This document shows, piece after piece, positions 50,701 to 63,400 of a DNA stretch of 64,000 nucleotides. This DNA is from Pieris napi. Its lineage: Eukaryota > Arthropoda > Insecta > Lepidoptera > Pieridae. The stretch's first letter is position 1. Each line of letters starts with the position of its first letter. Made by a program: the position numbers and the translations under genes. The notes under the pieces are model-generated. The model worked only from the letters and a program-made list of their open reading frames with translations, made no database searches and was not told the DNA's origin. The DNA is taken from the NCBI RefSeq assembly GCF_905475465.1, contig NC_062259.1, forward strand, positions 10,364,501-10,428,500, given 5' to 3'.

Positions 50701-53700
50701 CTTTGAGGGTCTGGCCTCAAATTTCTGTTATCTGTTTGGTGATGCTTTGGTTTTTCTAATAGGCAAGTAGGTGACCAGCCATCAGTTGCTGAGACAAGGC
50801 TACTTTTTTAGGTCTAAGGAATACCAGTTTCCTCACGATGTTTTCCTTCATCGTACAAGCGAGTTTTTTATATTAAAAATAACGTATCCTTTGAGAACTT
50901 TTTACCTAGTATTATCCAAGTGGGTTTAAAATGTTCATGTACGGGGGGGTGTTGAATAAATAGTGATAATGTGATTATATTCGCCTTGCAAAAAACAAAG
51001 ACGTCAGATTTAGATAAAGCAATCCATTCTCTTTCCTTTCAAAATATAGTTTATTTGTTTGCGTCGTTTCGGAACGTGGATAAAATTGAAGTTCGTACAA
51101 ATTCGGTAAATCAAGACTCGAGGGTAACATTAGGGGTTAATTCCTTCACGTTGTATAGTTGCGCGTTGCTATGCGTTTCTATAGAAAATGTTCTACAGAT
51201 ACACAACTAGGGTATGAAAAAGTGACAATGTCAGAATGCTTTCTGACGCGCAGATACAAAAGATACAGAGAATTTCACACCAGCTGTGTTTGTTTTTTTT
51301 TTATTTGTTATATCAAGATTTTGACCGATTTTTGGCTCGGTTCATGAACGAAAAATTGCATCTCTATTATGACCCGGAAACAAAATGACTATGACTTGGA
51401 AGATACTGTCACCTCAGACTCCAAAGAAATTCAAGGCAATCCCATCCACCAGTACGATGATGGTCCGTTTTTCTGGTAAAGCTAGGGGTGGTAATGATCA
51501 AATACATGGAGGAGGAGACATATTACAGGGAGAAATCTCCTATAGTTGTTTCAGCGAGATTATGCCCACGCGCAGATGTCCAGAGTTAGACCAAATGGCA
51601 GCAATTCAATAAGCTGGCTTCGACGTGAATGAAACGTACTTCATATTCACCGGACTCCTAGCGATTTCTACCTATTTCTGCGTTTAAAGGAACTTTGATG
51701 ATGACGAGAACACAGAAGTGGCCGCAATTTTAAAAGAACAGAAAGATTTTTTTTAAAGGGAATTTTAATTTAGAATAATGATTTTATCTATAAACTTGAA
51801 AGGTAGGAATAAAATAACATTTAACAAAAGATGCGTCATACTCATTATCACATTTTATTAAACACTTCTAGTAATAATGAAGTATCGAAGGACATCCATA
51901 AAAACATAAATCTTTTTAATGTCTTCTGATAGCCAATTTATTGATAAATATGTATAAAATATTATAAAGCTGTTAAGAATTGTTAAGCATCCTAATATTT
52001 AAAATTAATTACATTTTATAAAACATTTTTAAACATCAAGCAATGATAACAAAGACACAAATGAACTCACCGTCTTCACCGCCGATTGGACCGCGGGATT
52101 CGCCTGTAAATATTCACATTTTAAAGCAACAAACTCCCATATACACCATGCATATACTTTACCTGTCGCATCTGTTAGAACCGTAAATACCTTATCTTTG
52201 ACAGTTTTGAAAAAGGCACCACCTTCTTTCTTAACATTTTTAGCCCAGTCCTTGTATTGTTGTTTTAGCTTTTGACCGCTACTGGAGCTACTTTTGTCAT
52301 AATAGAAGTTGCATTCAATTTCGAATTCATCGTTAAATCCTTTCCCAGAGTTAATGAGGTCCAGCCTCTCTTCTATAAACTGAAAATTTAATAATACTGT
52401 ATCAGATTCAGGTGCACACAAATATTAATCTACATATCTCTAAATCTCTATCATCCCACGAGAATGTAAGTGCGTGCGTCCTATTTCACCATGCCTCCGA
52501 CTGATAGAGGACAAATCTTTGTTTTGAATTTATATATAAGAAGACACAGGGTGTAGGCCGCGAGAAAAAGCCGGCGTAAAAAACTCTCGGTATTTTAAAA
52601 AATAGTAAAAAACTCTTTTAAAACAAATATCGCAAATTAATTAGACGGGAACTGTCTAACACTAGTCCTAGGCCCTTTTATCAACTAGATAATCGTTAAC
52701 TTGATAGTAAGCCTTTTTTTTCCAAAAAATAATTAGTAACTTTAGATAGTCTAGTAGGGGAAATTGCAGCCTGCGTTCGTTCCGAGTATTAACATTATGT
52801 GTATGTTCTATTCTAGTAAACTTCTCAGTATTTTTGTACACATACATAATATTTTCAGAAATATATTGCGGGTGAAAAGTTAAGTATATTAATTTCCTTG
52901 AATTTATCTCTCAGAGATTTCCTACATTTTAAATTATAGATTGCACGAATAGTGAAACAATAGTAAAACGCTTTTGCTCTTTAGTCTAATTACATAAATT
53001 GCTTTAATTTATTTTTTAACTATTTACACTAATAAAATAACAATGTTTAAATCGTCAAATAGGAAATTGCTCTCATTTGATATATATATTTGTATATGTA
53101 ATGTACTTAGTATTCTAGTAATAATATCACTACCTTTTATTTATCCTGAAAAAATGAATTTTGTGTAAAACATACAAACACTTTAGCTCTTTAGCCGATA
53201 AACTGATTTTTTTTAAAGCCGGTTAGTTGATACACATAGATGATCACAATATTAAGTTTATTAACGTGAAACAGATATAGAAACTAGTAGTACTAGAGTA
53301 CTGAACTCCATAAGGTTTTTCTTTACGGTATATAGATGAGTTGAACAATTATGATGAAGTACTTACTTGCTGAAATATTTGCGACTCCAGCATTTTACTA
53401 AGAAATTGTTGCATATGTTTTCGTGTCTTTAGAAATGTTTCAGAACTGAATTCAAATTGTTCGTTCTCAATGCTGAAATTGAATTATTATATATTTTTGG
53501 GATATTATGAAGTATTTTAATAATAAGTCTTAATAAATTAAGTGTAACTCTGTAACTTGTGGCACATAGTATAGAGGTGCCGGCTTAACTTAGTCCTGAA
53601 TAAACCTTTACATTTAGCATATACGTAAACATTTGTGTTAACAATATATTTTTACATAGAACACTCAGGCAAAAGGACCGTATTTGTAGCAGCAAGCAAG

Positions 53701-56700
53701 CAGTAAAATACAATATTTATATATTACTAGCTGACCCGGCTAACTTCGTTCTGCCTTAATAATAATATCGTTGTTACTTTAGTTAAACTTATTTTAGGAT
53801 TTCATTAAGGTGATAACTTTTTTTGCAAATAGAGAAATGTTTTATTGCTTGCCATTGCAAAAGAAGAATGGCAGTTTTACACATTAGGCCTCTTCTCTCT
53901 AACGCCAATATTGCGATACTGCATGTTAAAGCACTTTCTGCTTTACAACATTTTTTGATGAGGTAACACATGTTTTCGATCAAGATCAAAGCCTGGTTAT
54001 GCATCTCCTCATTTACCTCAAGTTCGGAATTTCTTGAAGTGACACGAATTCGACGTAAAATGATGCGTAGTTTTGTCAACAAATGTCACCACATGCCGTG
54101 TGCATTCGTAAAATTAATTAATTTATTTATTGTTATTCGATAACTTGTCCGATATTTTATTACTTATTCTGCTATTCGGAGTGGAGAAAAATCCATCAAA
54201 AAAGACATAACTAACATCGGTCCAGCCGATCTCGAGTTATAAGTGTTGTAACAAACACGACTTTCTTTTATATATATAGATAGGAAACAAATATGAAATA
54301 TCTATGCTATTTACGTCAATCGAGTCTGTAATAAAGATATATAAATTTTCTTACCAAATTGCGTCCCTGTATCCTCCAATCAAACAAACTAACGCACGAA
54401 GAAATGCTCTTGATACAGCGTCACCTAATGCATTTTTATCGCCTAGAGATTTTTTTAAATTTACAACCTGAAAATAATTAAGCATTCAGAACATTTTTAG
54501 TAATTATTACTCTACAAAATTTCAAATTAATCACTAATTTATTGGTGGGGGTGTTATATTGTATACTATGTCACTGGCCTGAGTGTGTAATAGGTTAATT
54601 ATTTAAATATGTTCGACGACCTGGTGGACGGAAAAACTGTGTCCAGTTTGTGTTTCCACCACGCCAACTTCTTTCTATTTAGGATCATGTATAGAATAAA
54701 TAAATAAATAATAAATAAATAATAAATAAATAAAATAAAAAGTTTTCAAGAATATTACAAAAAAAATAATGTCTTCTAATTCAGACTGACACAAGTTGGA
54801 CAATTGACAATGTATTACTTACCAACATGTGCGGAAGACTTTCAGAGTCGTTAAATGGAGATCTTAATTCGTTTGTATCTATATCTATTATCACAATTTC
54901 ACCGAGATCTGACATTCTCACAGTCTGAAATTAAAATACACACGATACATTTTTAACACCACTTGAAGGGGAAGTGTAACTAATATTTTTTTAACACAAT
55001 ATATTCAAACAAAACTTTTATAAAAGAATATAATTGTCTATTAACATTAGTACACTAGAGAAGCATAGATAACTTATTTTTTAAAATTTTACATAAAATT
55101 AAGAAGCTTTATTATAGAACAGGGTGCAAAAGTGGCCCGAGTCTTAAGTGATATCACATGAACACACAATTTAAGAGAGCCACCGAGCCAAAGTCAAAGA
55201 ACCCAAAGTTCCACTAAACCCTTTTAAATTTAAAAGATTATAAATATGAAAGTAAACCATTTTGTAATAGTTTTTTGTTTCAATATCTTATACAACTGTA
55301 TACCTATTTAATTACTTCAACAATTATAATAGGTAACACTTTAATGCTTGAATAAACCACTATATGTGTGCTTCAGGCAATTACGATTAGCAATAACATA
55401 CCTCAAAAACACATCTAGGAACTCCGATAAGAAATGGCATTGGAGCAAGCAGGTAATCCACCAAAAATTTGGGAACTATTGGAATGTATATGTGTTGCCA
55501 GGACATAGGAAATAACAATGCATTAGCGGCTTGCACACATGCAGATAGGCGCGATGGTTTCGAAGCAACTAATGCTATCCGACGCTCATTTAATAATGCC
55601 GCCCATAAACCAATCATGCAATCAGCGTCTAAGGCACTGAAGAATTCCGTCAGGTTACACTGAGAAAAGACAATGAAAATATTTTCAAATATTGTTTTAA
55701 TTTAAAAAGTAAACTTAGCACAAACTACTATATAATAGTTTAAATATTTGATACTTATTTGGTAACAGTATACGCTTATTATTAAAAAAAAGTGTGAAAT
55801 TGTATAAAGATCCTTTGGGGTTTTTAAGTTGATTAAAAGTAGTTTTAGCACAATATCTTTGTAAGCTATCTTCTTGAACGCATATTTGAAATAAATATCA
55901 TACTTACATTCTCCGGAATACTTGGTAATTTTTCATCTGGACACTGGCAAGAGAACACACTATGACTAGCATTATATGTCACTTTTAAGGTGTCTCCAGG
56001 CATTGGGGGCCGAATTCTGCATGCTTCCAAAAATGATTTCAATTCACCACGCTCAGGACTGTTTAGTAAGTTTGCTATGCAGTTTAATAATCTGAAAATA
56101 TATATAACAATTTGCAATTTTGTCTGTGTTTATGAACATTAGAAACACATTAATAACAAAAACAAACAATGTTTTGCAGAAGCTCAGTCTATAAGTGTAA
56201 AGGAATAATATAATTGCTGTGGCAACGCTTAGCTCGCTATGTTTTACAAATATAAAGCTGGATGGGAATTTGAGTGTGATTGCAAAGCAAAAATATTATT
56301 CTTTGGATTGAGAAGTACATAAGGCTGATCACACACTAACTTAATTAAACTACTCATGGCATGATGTGAGATTACTTAAAATGTAATTAGATAAGGATTA
56401 AATAAACTATAATAATACAAAATACATACTAAATAAATTATAATAATACAAAGTTATTTTTCCATAAATCGCATAGCATCATTGCAGTGTATATAATATC
56501 ATGCATTTTGAATATTATATTAAGTTTATTAATTAAAATCCCGATATAAAACACAAATTAATTTAAATACAATATTAAATTTCATAAGACTGAAACCTAG
56601 TATAGAAATGTTTTGTGTAAATAGACACTAAAAATCTGATTAAATCTTGGGTAATAATCAGACATAGTATACCATTACAAGCTCGCAAGCATTTGGGTAA

Positions 56701-58397
56701 CCACATTCAATTTAAGAATCTTAGAGCAGAATAGATAGATATAGTAACAAAGTCATTTTTTACCAATAAATAAAGAAAAACAATAAACTTTTTTCAAGCA
56801 GTTCAGTTGCAAACTAAAAAGTAAACTACGCTAATAAACTTACTTGTTACTAGTACTTGTAACAATAAATGTTATAAGTAACAGTAAAATGCATAAAGAT
56901 ACATATGTACACGATCAATGATAGTGTAAATATATTAACTTATATGTAGAAATATCTGTGTGTATCAACTTATTTCATACTCACTTATAAAAAATATCAT
57001 GCCATGGAATGTGTGATAACAAAAGCAGAGTTGTGTTAGCCTTCGGATCATATCGGCAGAATCCAAATGTGTACTTAGAATCTACTGAGGTCAGAACAAA
57101 AGAATAGTGTTGGACATAAGATCTGTAACAATATATATAAGATAAAAAATAACTATGGCATCTAAACACAGATCATCATTATCACAGATGGTAAAAATTT
57201 CATCACCATTTTGTATTATAATGTGCAATTAAAACAATAACGTATATCTTACTTATCAAGGGGGCAGGGGAAAGCAAATTTTGGGATGTGTTTTAAGTTT
57301 TCTTCATTGTCATAAGATTCAGGATATTTTTGTACTATTGAAGGTTCCTTAATTGGTGACACTTCACAAAACAATTCGTAAAGATGGCGCACAGATCCTC
57401 TGAAATCAAAATTTTCTGGTTAGGATTGTTATGAAAAATAAAAAAATTATTAATATAAACTTGCTATATCAGACTTTGCCATTAATGCCACATCTAGTAA
57501 AGAATCAAATTCAAACATCTGTGTTTTGCTTGGTTGACTGATCAAGTTTATTATGTCTCACATTTTTGTTGCTGTTTTGTTTTGTTATTTTATATATGTA
57601 CCTACATCTGTGCGCTCTAATTTCTGATTTTTAATATTGTTTCTCAGTAAGTGAATTATGTATGCAATTCTTATGAGAAATAAGGTTATTCTTAAACCTA
57701 AAAAAAAACTAAGTATTTACAATATCTTTATTGAATATAAAGCCCAATAATAAGGATTGACAAAACTTAATAAAATTAATGCTTTAAGACATTTTGTATG
57801 TTATTCCAACATATATTGCCTGCCAGACAATCACATTATATTCTCTTATTTTTATAGGTATAAAAATGTATGCTTTACCATAATGTAAATTGTATACATT
57901 GTAAATGTAATATAATGAAGCATCACATTGCAACACTAAAGTATAACACAATGCTTTCTACATATATTATTTTACTGTCTTACTCATAAAATAAGTTTTC
58001 AAGTTTGTTATGATGATGTTACTTAATAATTCTATGAAAGACCTGGAAGAAATTAAATTATGCCACTATACAAATACTTTAAACTTCTATAACCATTATT
58101 ACTAAGTATCTAGTATCAGTCATATCAGATCATCACTGAAGAAGAATAATCTCTAATCACTTTCAATAAAAATGTTTGTCACTAAATGTGTATATTTGAG
58201 TATGGGATTAAATATGAGATGTTGTATATACATGTACCAACAAAAAAAACATGTTTATGTATTATGTGGCATTTCTCCCAAGGTACAGCAGCAGCAGGGC
58301 AACAGTATTAAAGATATTAATTGGAAAGTCCAGCAGACTTATCGACGTCGCCTGAAACATTAAATTTAATTGGTGCTCACTTGATCCGTGTACCCAT
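44723..58397 (-). CDS. DENND1: DENN domain-containing protein 1 (connecdenn), complete
   Basis: Fourteen coding exons, all with GT/AG ends and matching phase, give 720 residues: 58397-58381, 57399-57253, 57122-56985, 56091-55908, 55659-55402, 54924-54823, 54467-54355, 53472-53367, 52379-52191, 52103-52071, 49999-49893, 48831-48645, 47656-47315, 44962-44723. The start MGTRIK matches the family start (MGSRIK in mammals). Residues 1-160 form the upstream DENN part (FGFCRYDP), 163-282 the core DENN (GLWAALLNERRIALVASKPS), and 283-400 the downstream part (FIEERLDLINSGKGF, KKEGGAFFKTVK). The rest is a low-complexity tail with a proline-rich SH3-type site (PPRLPARP, about 535-542) and DFDPL (661-665), an AP-2/clathrin-adaptor-like motif. 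In this family the DENN module is a GEF for Rab35 on clathrin-coated vesicles and endosomes. The gene is divergent from the MFSD6-like gene. Confidence 0.95.
45778..46259. mobile_element. 482-bp MITE with internal tandem repeats
   Basis: Ends GTGTAAACTCTTTATAACG and its exact complement CGTTATAAAGAGTTTACAC. Next to the right end, a 27-base unit (CGTTATAAAGAGTTTATAGC...) is repeated about two and a half times, multiplying the terminal sequence. No clear target duplication. It lies in the last DENND1 intron. Confidence 0.85.
49073..49524. mobile_element. 452-bp MITE, GGGGGCGTCC ends, TTA duplication
   Basis: The left end GGGGGCGTCCATAAATTACG and the right end CGTAATTTATGGACGCCCCC are exact complements, flanked by TTA (49070-49072 and 49525-49527). 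Inside is a run of 18 or more C (about 49473-49492). The end sequence is a type common in insects. It lies in the DENND1 intron between the exons at 49893 and 48831. Confidence 0.92.
50752..50870 (-). repeat. tRNA-derived SINE, family B, 3' portion
   Basis: TTCTAATAGGCAAGTAGGTG and CCTCACGATGTTTTCCTTCA match family B; the tRNA-like head is missing. It lies in a DENND1 intron. Confidence 0.8.
51361..51780 (+). pseudogene. Second mariner transposase relic
   Basis: The plus strand reads YYDPETK...WKILSPQTPKKFKA, the conserved mariner stretch (HYDPETKxQSxxWxxxxxPxPKKxK). After breaks, FTGLLAISTYFCV and NFDDDENTEVAAILKEQKDF align with the end (PDLAPSDYFLFP...F..DEEV..AV...F). It has many stops, is clearly older than the relic at 11040, and lies antisense in a DENND1 intron. 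Confidence 0.75.
52455..52625. repeat. Interspersed repeat copy 2, followed by inverted LINE-tail piece
   Basis: 52455-52540 (CCACGAGAATGTAAGTGCGT, TGATAGAGGACAAATCTTTG) matches 4237-4330. 52548-52625 (ACAGGGTGTAGGCCGCGAGA, AAAAAACTCTCGGTA) is the complement of the tail piece at 13885-13990. They lie 55 bases or more upstream of the DENND1 exon starting at 52379. Confidence 0.65.
53727..54280 (-). mobile_element. Non-autonomous Helitron, 554 bp, in a DENND1 intron
   Basis: The plus strand starts CTAGCTGACCCGGCTAACTT (complement of the CTAG 3' end) and ends TTATATATATAGA before a host T (complement of the TC 5' end), with ATCGGTCCAGCCGATCTCGA near the right. A 97-codon minus-strand frame inside it is not a DENND1 exon. 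Confidence 0.88.
54696..54742. repeat. AATA/AATAA microsatellite
   Basis: Repeated AATAAATAAATAATAAATAA runs in a DENND1 intron. Confidence 0.9.
55103..55200 (+). repeat. Repeat family C, diverged fragment
   Basis: ATTATAGAACAGGGTGCAAA, TTAAGTGATATCACATGAAC and AGAGAGCCACCGAG follow the order of family C with many changes. Confidence 0.6.
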
Positions 58398-60479
58398 GCT
58401 GGTGGTGGAGATATTCTTCTAACGACTTCCTCAGCTGCACCCTTCTTCTGAGGCTACTGTTGCTGTGACAGCATTGTTCCCAGTTGGAGGAGATTGATAG
58501 CTACGCTTTTAAAATCGTATTGTATATTGTAATCGAATATTCGATGAATTTAAGCACGAAGGTAGGCGGTTCATAAGCGGAAACCAATGAGCATATAATC
58601 ACTTCGTGGTCGAAAACGGAAACTGGAAGAAGGCCATCAAAATATCAAACTTCAAATCACTGCTAAGCTCCTACATTCTACAAAGTCAGAACTGCAGAGT
58701 GCAGACTGCGTTTTAGTACAATGTACATAGGTTTGGGTCAATATTCTGTGGACTCTTACGGTAGTCATCAACACAGATTATACACAACAGGCTCAACACA
58801 AAAGAAGTATTATCACAGATGAGTAACCAATAACTTTAAAAATAATATTATTCTTATTCAAAGCATAACTTCGAGAAACCCAATGCATTAAATTACAAGG
58901 GCTACAAACAATGTAATAAAAAAAATTGATTGGTGGGCTAAATACAATTTATCAAATACGCTAGAACGTTAGATGCCATAAGCATTTTAAATATAATTTG
59001 AGAATGCATTTGTTAAAGTTATTTAAATGACATAAATTATAATGAAAATATAATACTCAAAACTTCCTAATTGCTCCTAATATAATATAATAACATTACG
59101 TAAATTAAGTATATAATATATAATTGATTCTCTGGTGAGATCTTTTTTTAATTGGAAAGTTAAGAAACTACGTTCTATAGTCACTATTAAATGATTTAAT
59201 ATGGTTTTCTTAAAATATCTTGTCAAATGCCGCATTATAAAGAAATAATATTCTTATTATTTTAAGTATTATAGTATCAACTTAGGCTTATGCTATACTC
59301 ACTCACCAGATATAGTAATTAAGTGTATTAGCGTACAAAAAATTGTGTAAATACTAAAGGCACCGCACTAAAATAGTGTATAGTATATTATATACTATAG
59401 TAAATAGTTCTTTTTCAAGCATAATGAACTTAAGGAGGTTAATTATCATTGTCAATGTCAGATATTGATACTACTTCTTGACATTAACGTAATTTACCTA
59501 AGGGTATGTTCCGATATACACTGCGAGTACTGTATAGTGCTCCCACTGTTCAAAAATTTGTTCCGCTATGGACTGCAGTATACAGCCGCAGCGTCCTAGG
59601 AAATATAATATGACGTCACAAATCCCCGCTATACTTCTACTGCGAGCACTGGCGTTTTCGAGGTAAGGTACTCGCAGTGCTTTGATCACGTGATCAATCA
59701 AAACCAATTGAATGCCTAACGGCTGATATAACTTACAGTTTAATAACAAACATTTAAAATTCTAACTTACTTTCTTTGTAGTATTAATTCAATTGACAGT
59801 TAATATTCATATAGATTTTTTTAATGCGATAATACTCCAATAATAGTTTTTCTTGTTGAATTGAAAAACTTTGATGCACTCATTTGAAAACTGTGTCGAA
59901 AAACGAAGCTGACTAGTATACTGGACTGCGTTCCGTTTTAAATTGTAACCAGTATAGCTGGCTATAGAGAAACGGTTTCACAGTATACTAAATTGACGGT
60001 ACTCTGTACAGTGGTCGCAGTGTATATCGGAACATACCCTAAACCTAATTCATAATATTCATATTGTCATTTGTCCGTCAATACTCAATACCCAATGGCT
60101 CATCGCAATTGCTACCATGATTGTTTATCAATGTTAAATAATTCATTAATTAATTTTTGAAATTAAAATAAACTAGATTTGTGTAGTAACCATTGTTTAA
60201 GTATTTTATTAGTTGATCTGTGGCCCCGCTGATACGGTAGTTATTTCTTTTGATTTATTTCATAAATTGAAATATAATAACATTTATTGTTCATTATTAT
60301 TACTTACATTGTCTTACAGGAGCTTCTATTTTTTTACTTAATAACTCCCAATATTTTAGTTGTAAAACCTGACCTGTTGTTTCAACAAGTGAAAAAGTTA
60401 TCTTTGTAAACATTGGTTTTTTAAAATCCACGAATGTTTTCTTATGCTTCAGGGTCAATATTTAGAATTATTGGGACTC
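58398..60479. promoter_or_regulatory. Divergent intergenic region between DENND1 and the MFSD6-like gene
   Basis: The two start codons face away from each other about 2.1 kb apart. The first 80-120 bases left of this region are GC-richer (GGCTACTGTTGCTGTGACAG near 58451) and probably form the DENND1 5' UTR. An acceptor (TTTTCTTATGCTTCAG) at 60437-60452 shows that the MFSD6-like gene has a non-coding first exon somewhere upstream, possibly inside this interval. No TATA box was assigned. Confidence 0.5.
59502..60039. mobile_element. 538-bp MITE with TAA duplication in the divergent promoter region
   Basis: Left GGGTATGTTCCGATATACAC and right GTGTATATCGGAACATACCC are exact complements; the match continues through CTGCGA. 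TAA lies on both sides (59499-59501 and 60040-60042). Internal CAGTATA/GTATACT words add further short inverted repeats. It is PIF/Harbinger-like by target and ends. Confidence 0.92.
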
Positions 60480-63400
60480 ATGCTGTCATTAAACATGAAA
60501 ATAGACAAGAAACTTTTGCCAATTAAGGGTCATTTTATACTTTATAGTGCTGGTGAGTAAAAAAAGAACTTGCAAAAAATGCTTGGTAGTTACAGTTTCA
60601 ATATTATAGAATATAGAGTTGTAGAAACAGACTAATCATTTACAGTCCTAAGCAGATGTAACCTTGCCTTTATTTCTAGGGAACTTATTTTATAATTAAA
60701 AGAATCATTTGTTGTGTGTAGTTATTGTAGTAAAGTGTGTCACTTATATCGTTGCTATTCATTTCTTAATATTTTAACATTTAAGTATTTTTTTAATATT
60801 TTATTAGACCACCATTATACAGTTATTTGTTTTATGTACATACTTCACAACATTTTATCACAATTAACAGTTATCTCTGTCATATCAAATCACTATCAAA
60901 TAGGTCAGTGGATATGAGGTTATTTTTTTTGTAGCAAACTAAGATCCCTAAATCTTTATTTTTAGGTACCGCTCCACTTATCCCCTATTTGTCTACATAT
61001 GCAAGACAATTGGGATTTTCATCAACTACTGTTGGCCTAATCTACACAATACTACCAATTTTTAGTCTTTTAGCAACACCAATTTTCGGTTTCTTAGCAG
61101 ATAGGTATGTTATTGCTGATTATTTGGTACATAAAATTTTAACATTACAATTATAGCTATAATGCATTCAATTGTGGAGCACAAAAGATCTATTTTGGGT
61201 GTGATACCAAAGTAATTTCTTGATTTTTTTTATATTATGTAATAGGAGGCAAACGGGCAGGAGGCTCATTTGAGACACTCACATTGCCAGAATGCTCACA
61301 TTTTAAAGAATTGGTAATTGTACCACAACAAACTAAAATTTCAATATGTGCTAGTAAATATTATATTGAAACATCAAAATACTACAATAACAAAGCCTAT
61401 CAAATACATAATTAAGGTTGACCTTAATTTAATTCATACAAGATGCACTGATAAATCAAATGGGTATTTGTAATAAAAATTATGTGTATATGTATAAGAT
61501 TAAATATAAATGATTGAATTTTTCTCATTATCATAAATTATGCCATGTTATTATAAGTTTGTAAGTAATATGTGACAGTATTTTGTACACATTAATAAAA
61601 AAATGTAACAGAAATATTGCATCATACAATTTGATATGGCAGCAGGTGGCATATAGTGTTGATTATCATATTACGTTCTTCATGCTTTTTATTGTTAAAT
61701 GAAATAACTGATACAACAAGGCTATGCATAGAATATATAACTGCATACTTATTTTGATTAAATTGCATTTGTAGATTAGTGGTTTATTTATTATACCTCA
61801 GTAGTTTTGGATTAACATTCTGAGAAATAAAAATTGTTTAGGCTTGAAAATGTTATTGGAATTCATGATAGAGAAGCACTATTATAATATGAGCATTAAC
61901 ATTTACCAAATAAAATAATTGTAATGTTTCAGGTTTAGAATACAAAAATCCATATTCATATTCTTTCAAGTAGTAATAATTGTAAGCTTCGCCAGTATAT
62001 ATTTTATACCTCAAAGTGGATTAAATCTTACGGTAGAGCTAGATTGTGGTGATGGTGCTACAGTACTAAAAAGTTGTTATAAAAATGCTAGAGAAATTGA
62101 CCAATGCAGTGTCATGTCTTTGGGTAGTCAAAATTCCACTACACAATGCAAGGTATGTATTGAAATGTAAAAGGTTTATGTAGTAGTATATCTAACTCTA
62201 CAATGTATTTGAACAATAAACTAATTGATACATCTGCCTTAAATTTATGTTGACACATCTATTAGTTAGATTTTTTTAATATCGGACCAGTTTTTAAAAG
62301 ACCAAACTTATACAATGCTCATTTATTATTACATTATAAAAAAATGTGCGTGTACTTATGTACGCAAGTAAGAAGTTATATCTCTTTATTAAAAATAGTT
62401 TTTGATTGCATGCAAATAATTCATAACAATTAAATAATCAAAGACTGGAAAAGGAGTCATTATAGTCAATAAAGTTCAGTTTACATTTAAAAATTTAAAT
62501 AAATAAATATTTATTATCATTCTCTTACATTAAGTGTAACATAAACACCATTATTATTCGAATGTTGTTTTTAAATTATGTTCAATGTTCATTCTGTTAA
62601 TTTTGTGTCACGGTGCGCGCGCATCGTAAAATTTCACTCTCATAAATTTTTCATAACGCGCGTACTTAATAATTAATTATTTCCTACATTTTATAGATGA
62701 GCTGTGATATGACATCGCCAAAAATGTGGCAAACGGTGTGTGAGCATTGGCATATACCGAAATATTGTTACAGTCATACAAATAGTATAAATTATACGTC
62801 TTTCATTAGTAATATTAGTATGAAAGAGGATAAGTGTGCTTACATATCAACAGACAATGTGACGCTGGAAGGTAAGAAAATATCTGTTAGCAGACATTCG
62901 TTGTGATAACATATTAAATTAGGTTATTTTTTTTTATAAATGATAGATTCAGAGATGAGTCCATTATGCTTTTGACATAAGACAGGGCTCTGAAATCCCT
63001 CACTTATAAATATGGTTTTTAATTAAAACATTTTCATTTCAGGGTACACTTTTAAACCGAGCTGTCGCATTGGCGGTGGATTTGTCGATGTCAACGAACC
63101 ATGTATCCTTGACTGTGTAAATGACCAGCTGTCAAACATACTTGGGGAAAATAAGGCGAATATGACATGTTTAAATGACACATTAAATTTTCGTTTGTGC
63201 AATAAAGATGTCGGGAATATGGTATTGGGAAGTCAATTGGATAAATGTCAGGTATGAATTGATTTATGGTTTAGTGTGTTTAGGGTAGGTCGTGACTTAG
63301 CGTATGCCAAATACGTTTTTGACAAACGGATGTCATACGCGACTCTGAATCTTGCTGTAATAGCATAGTTTTTCCCGATTAATGGACTATCCAATACCAT

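Noticed and set aside
53789..54082. 97-codon minus-strand frame as a DENND1 exon
   Set aside because: It lies inside the Helitron at 53727-54280, matches nothing in DENND1, and the flanking exons already join in phase without it.
60495..60497. ATG at 60495 as the MFSD6-like start
   Set aside because: An in-frame ATG at 60480 comes first after the splice acceptor at 60452; 60495 remains a possible alternative.
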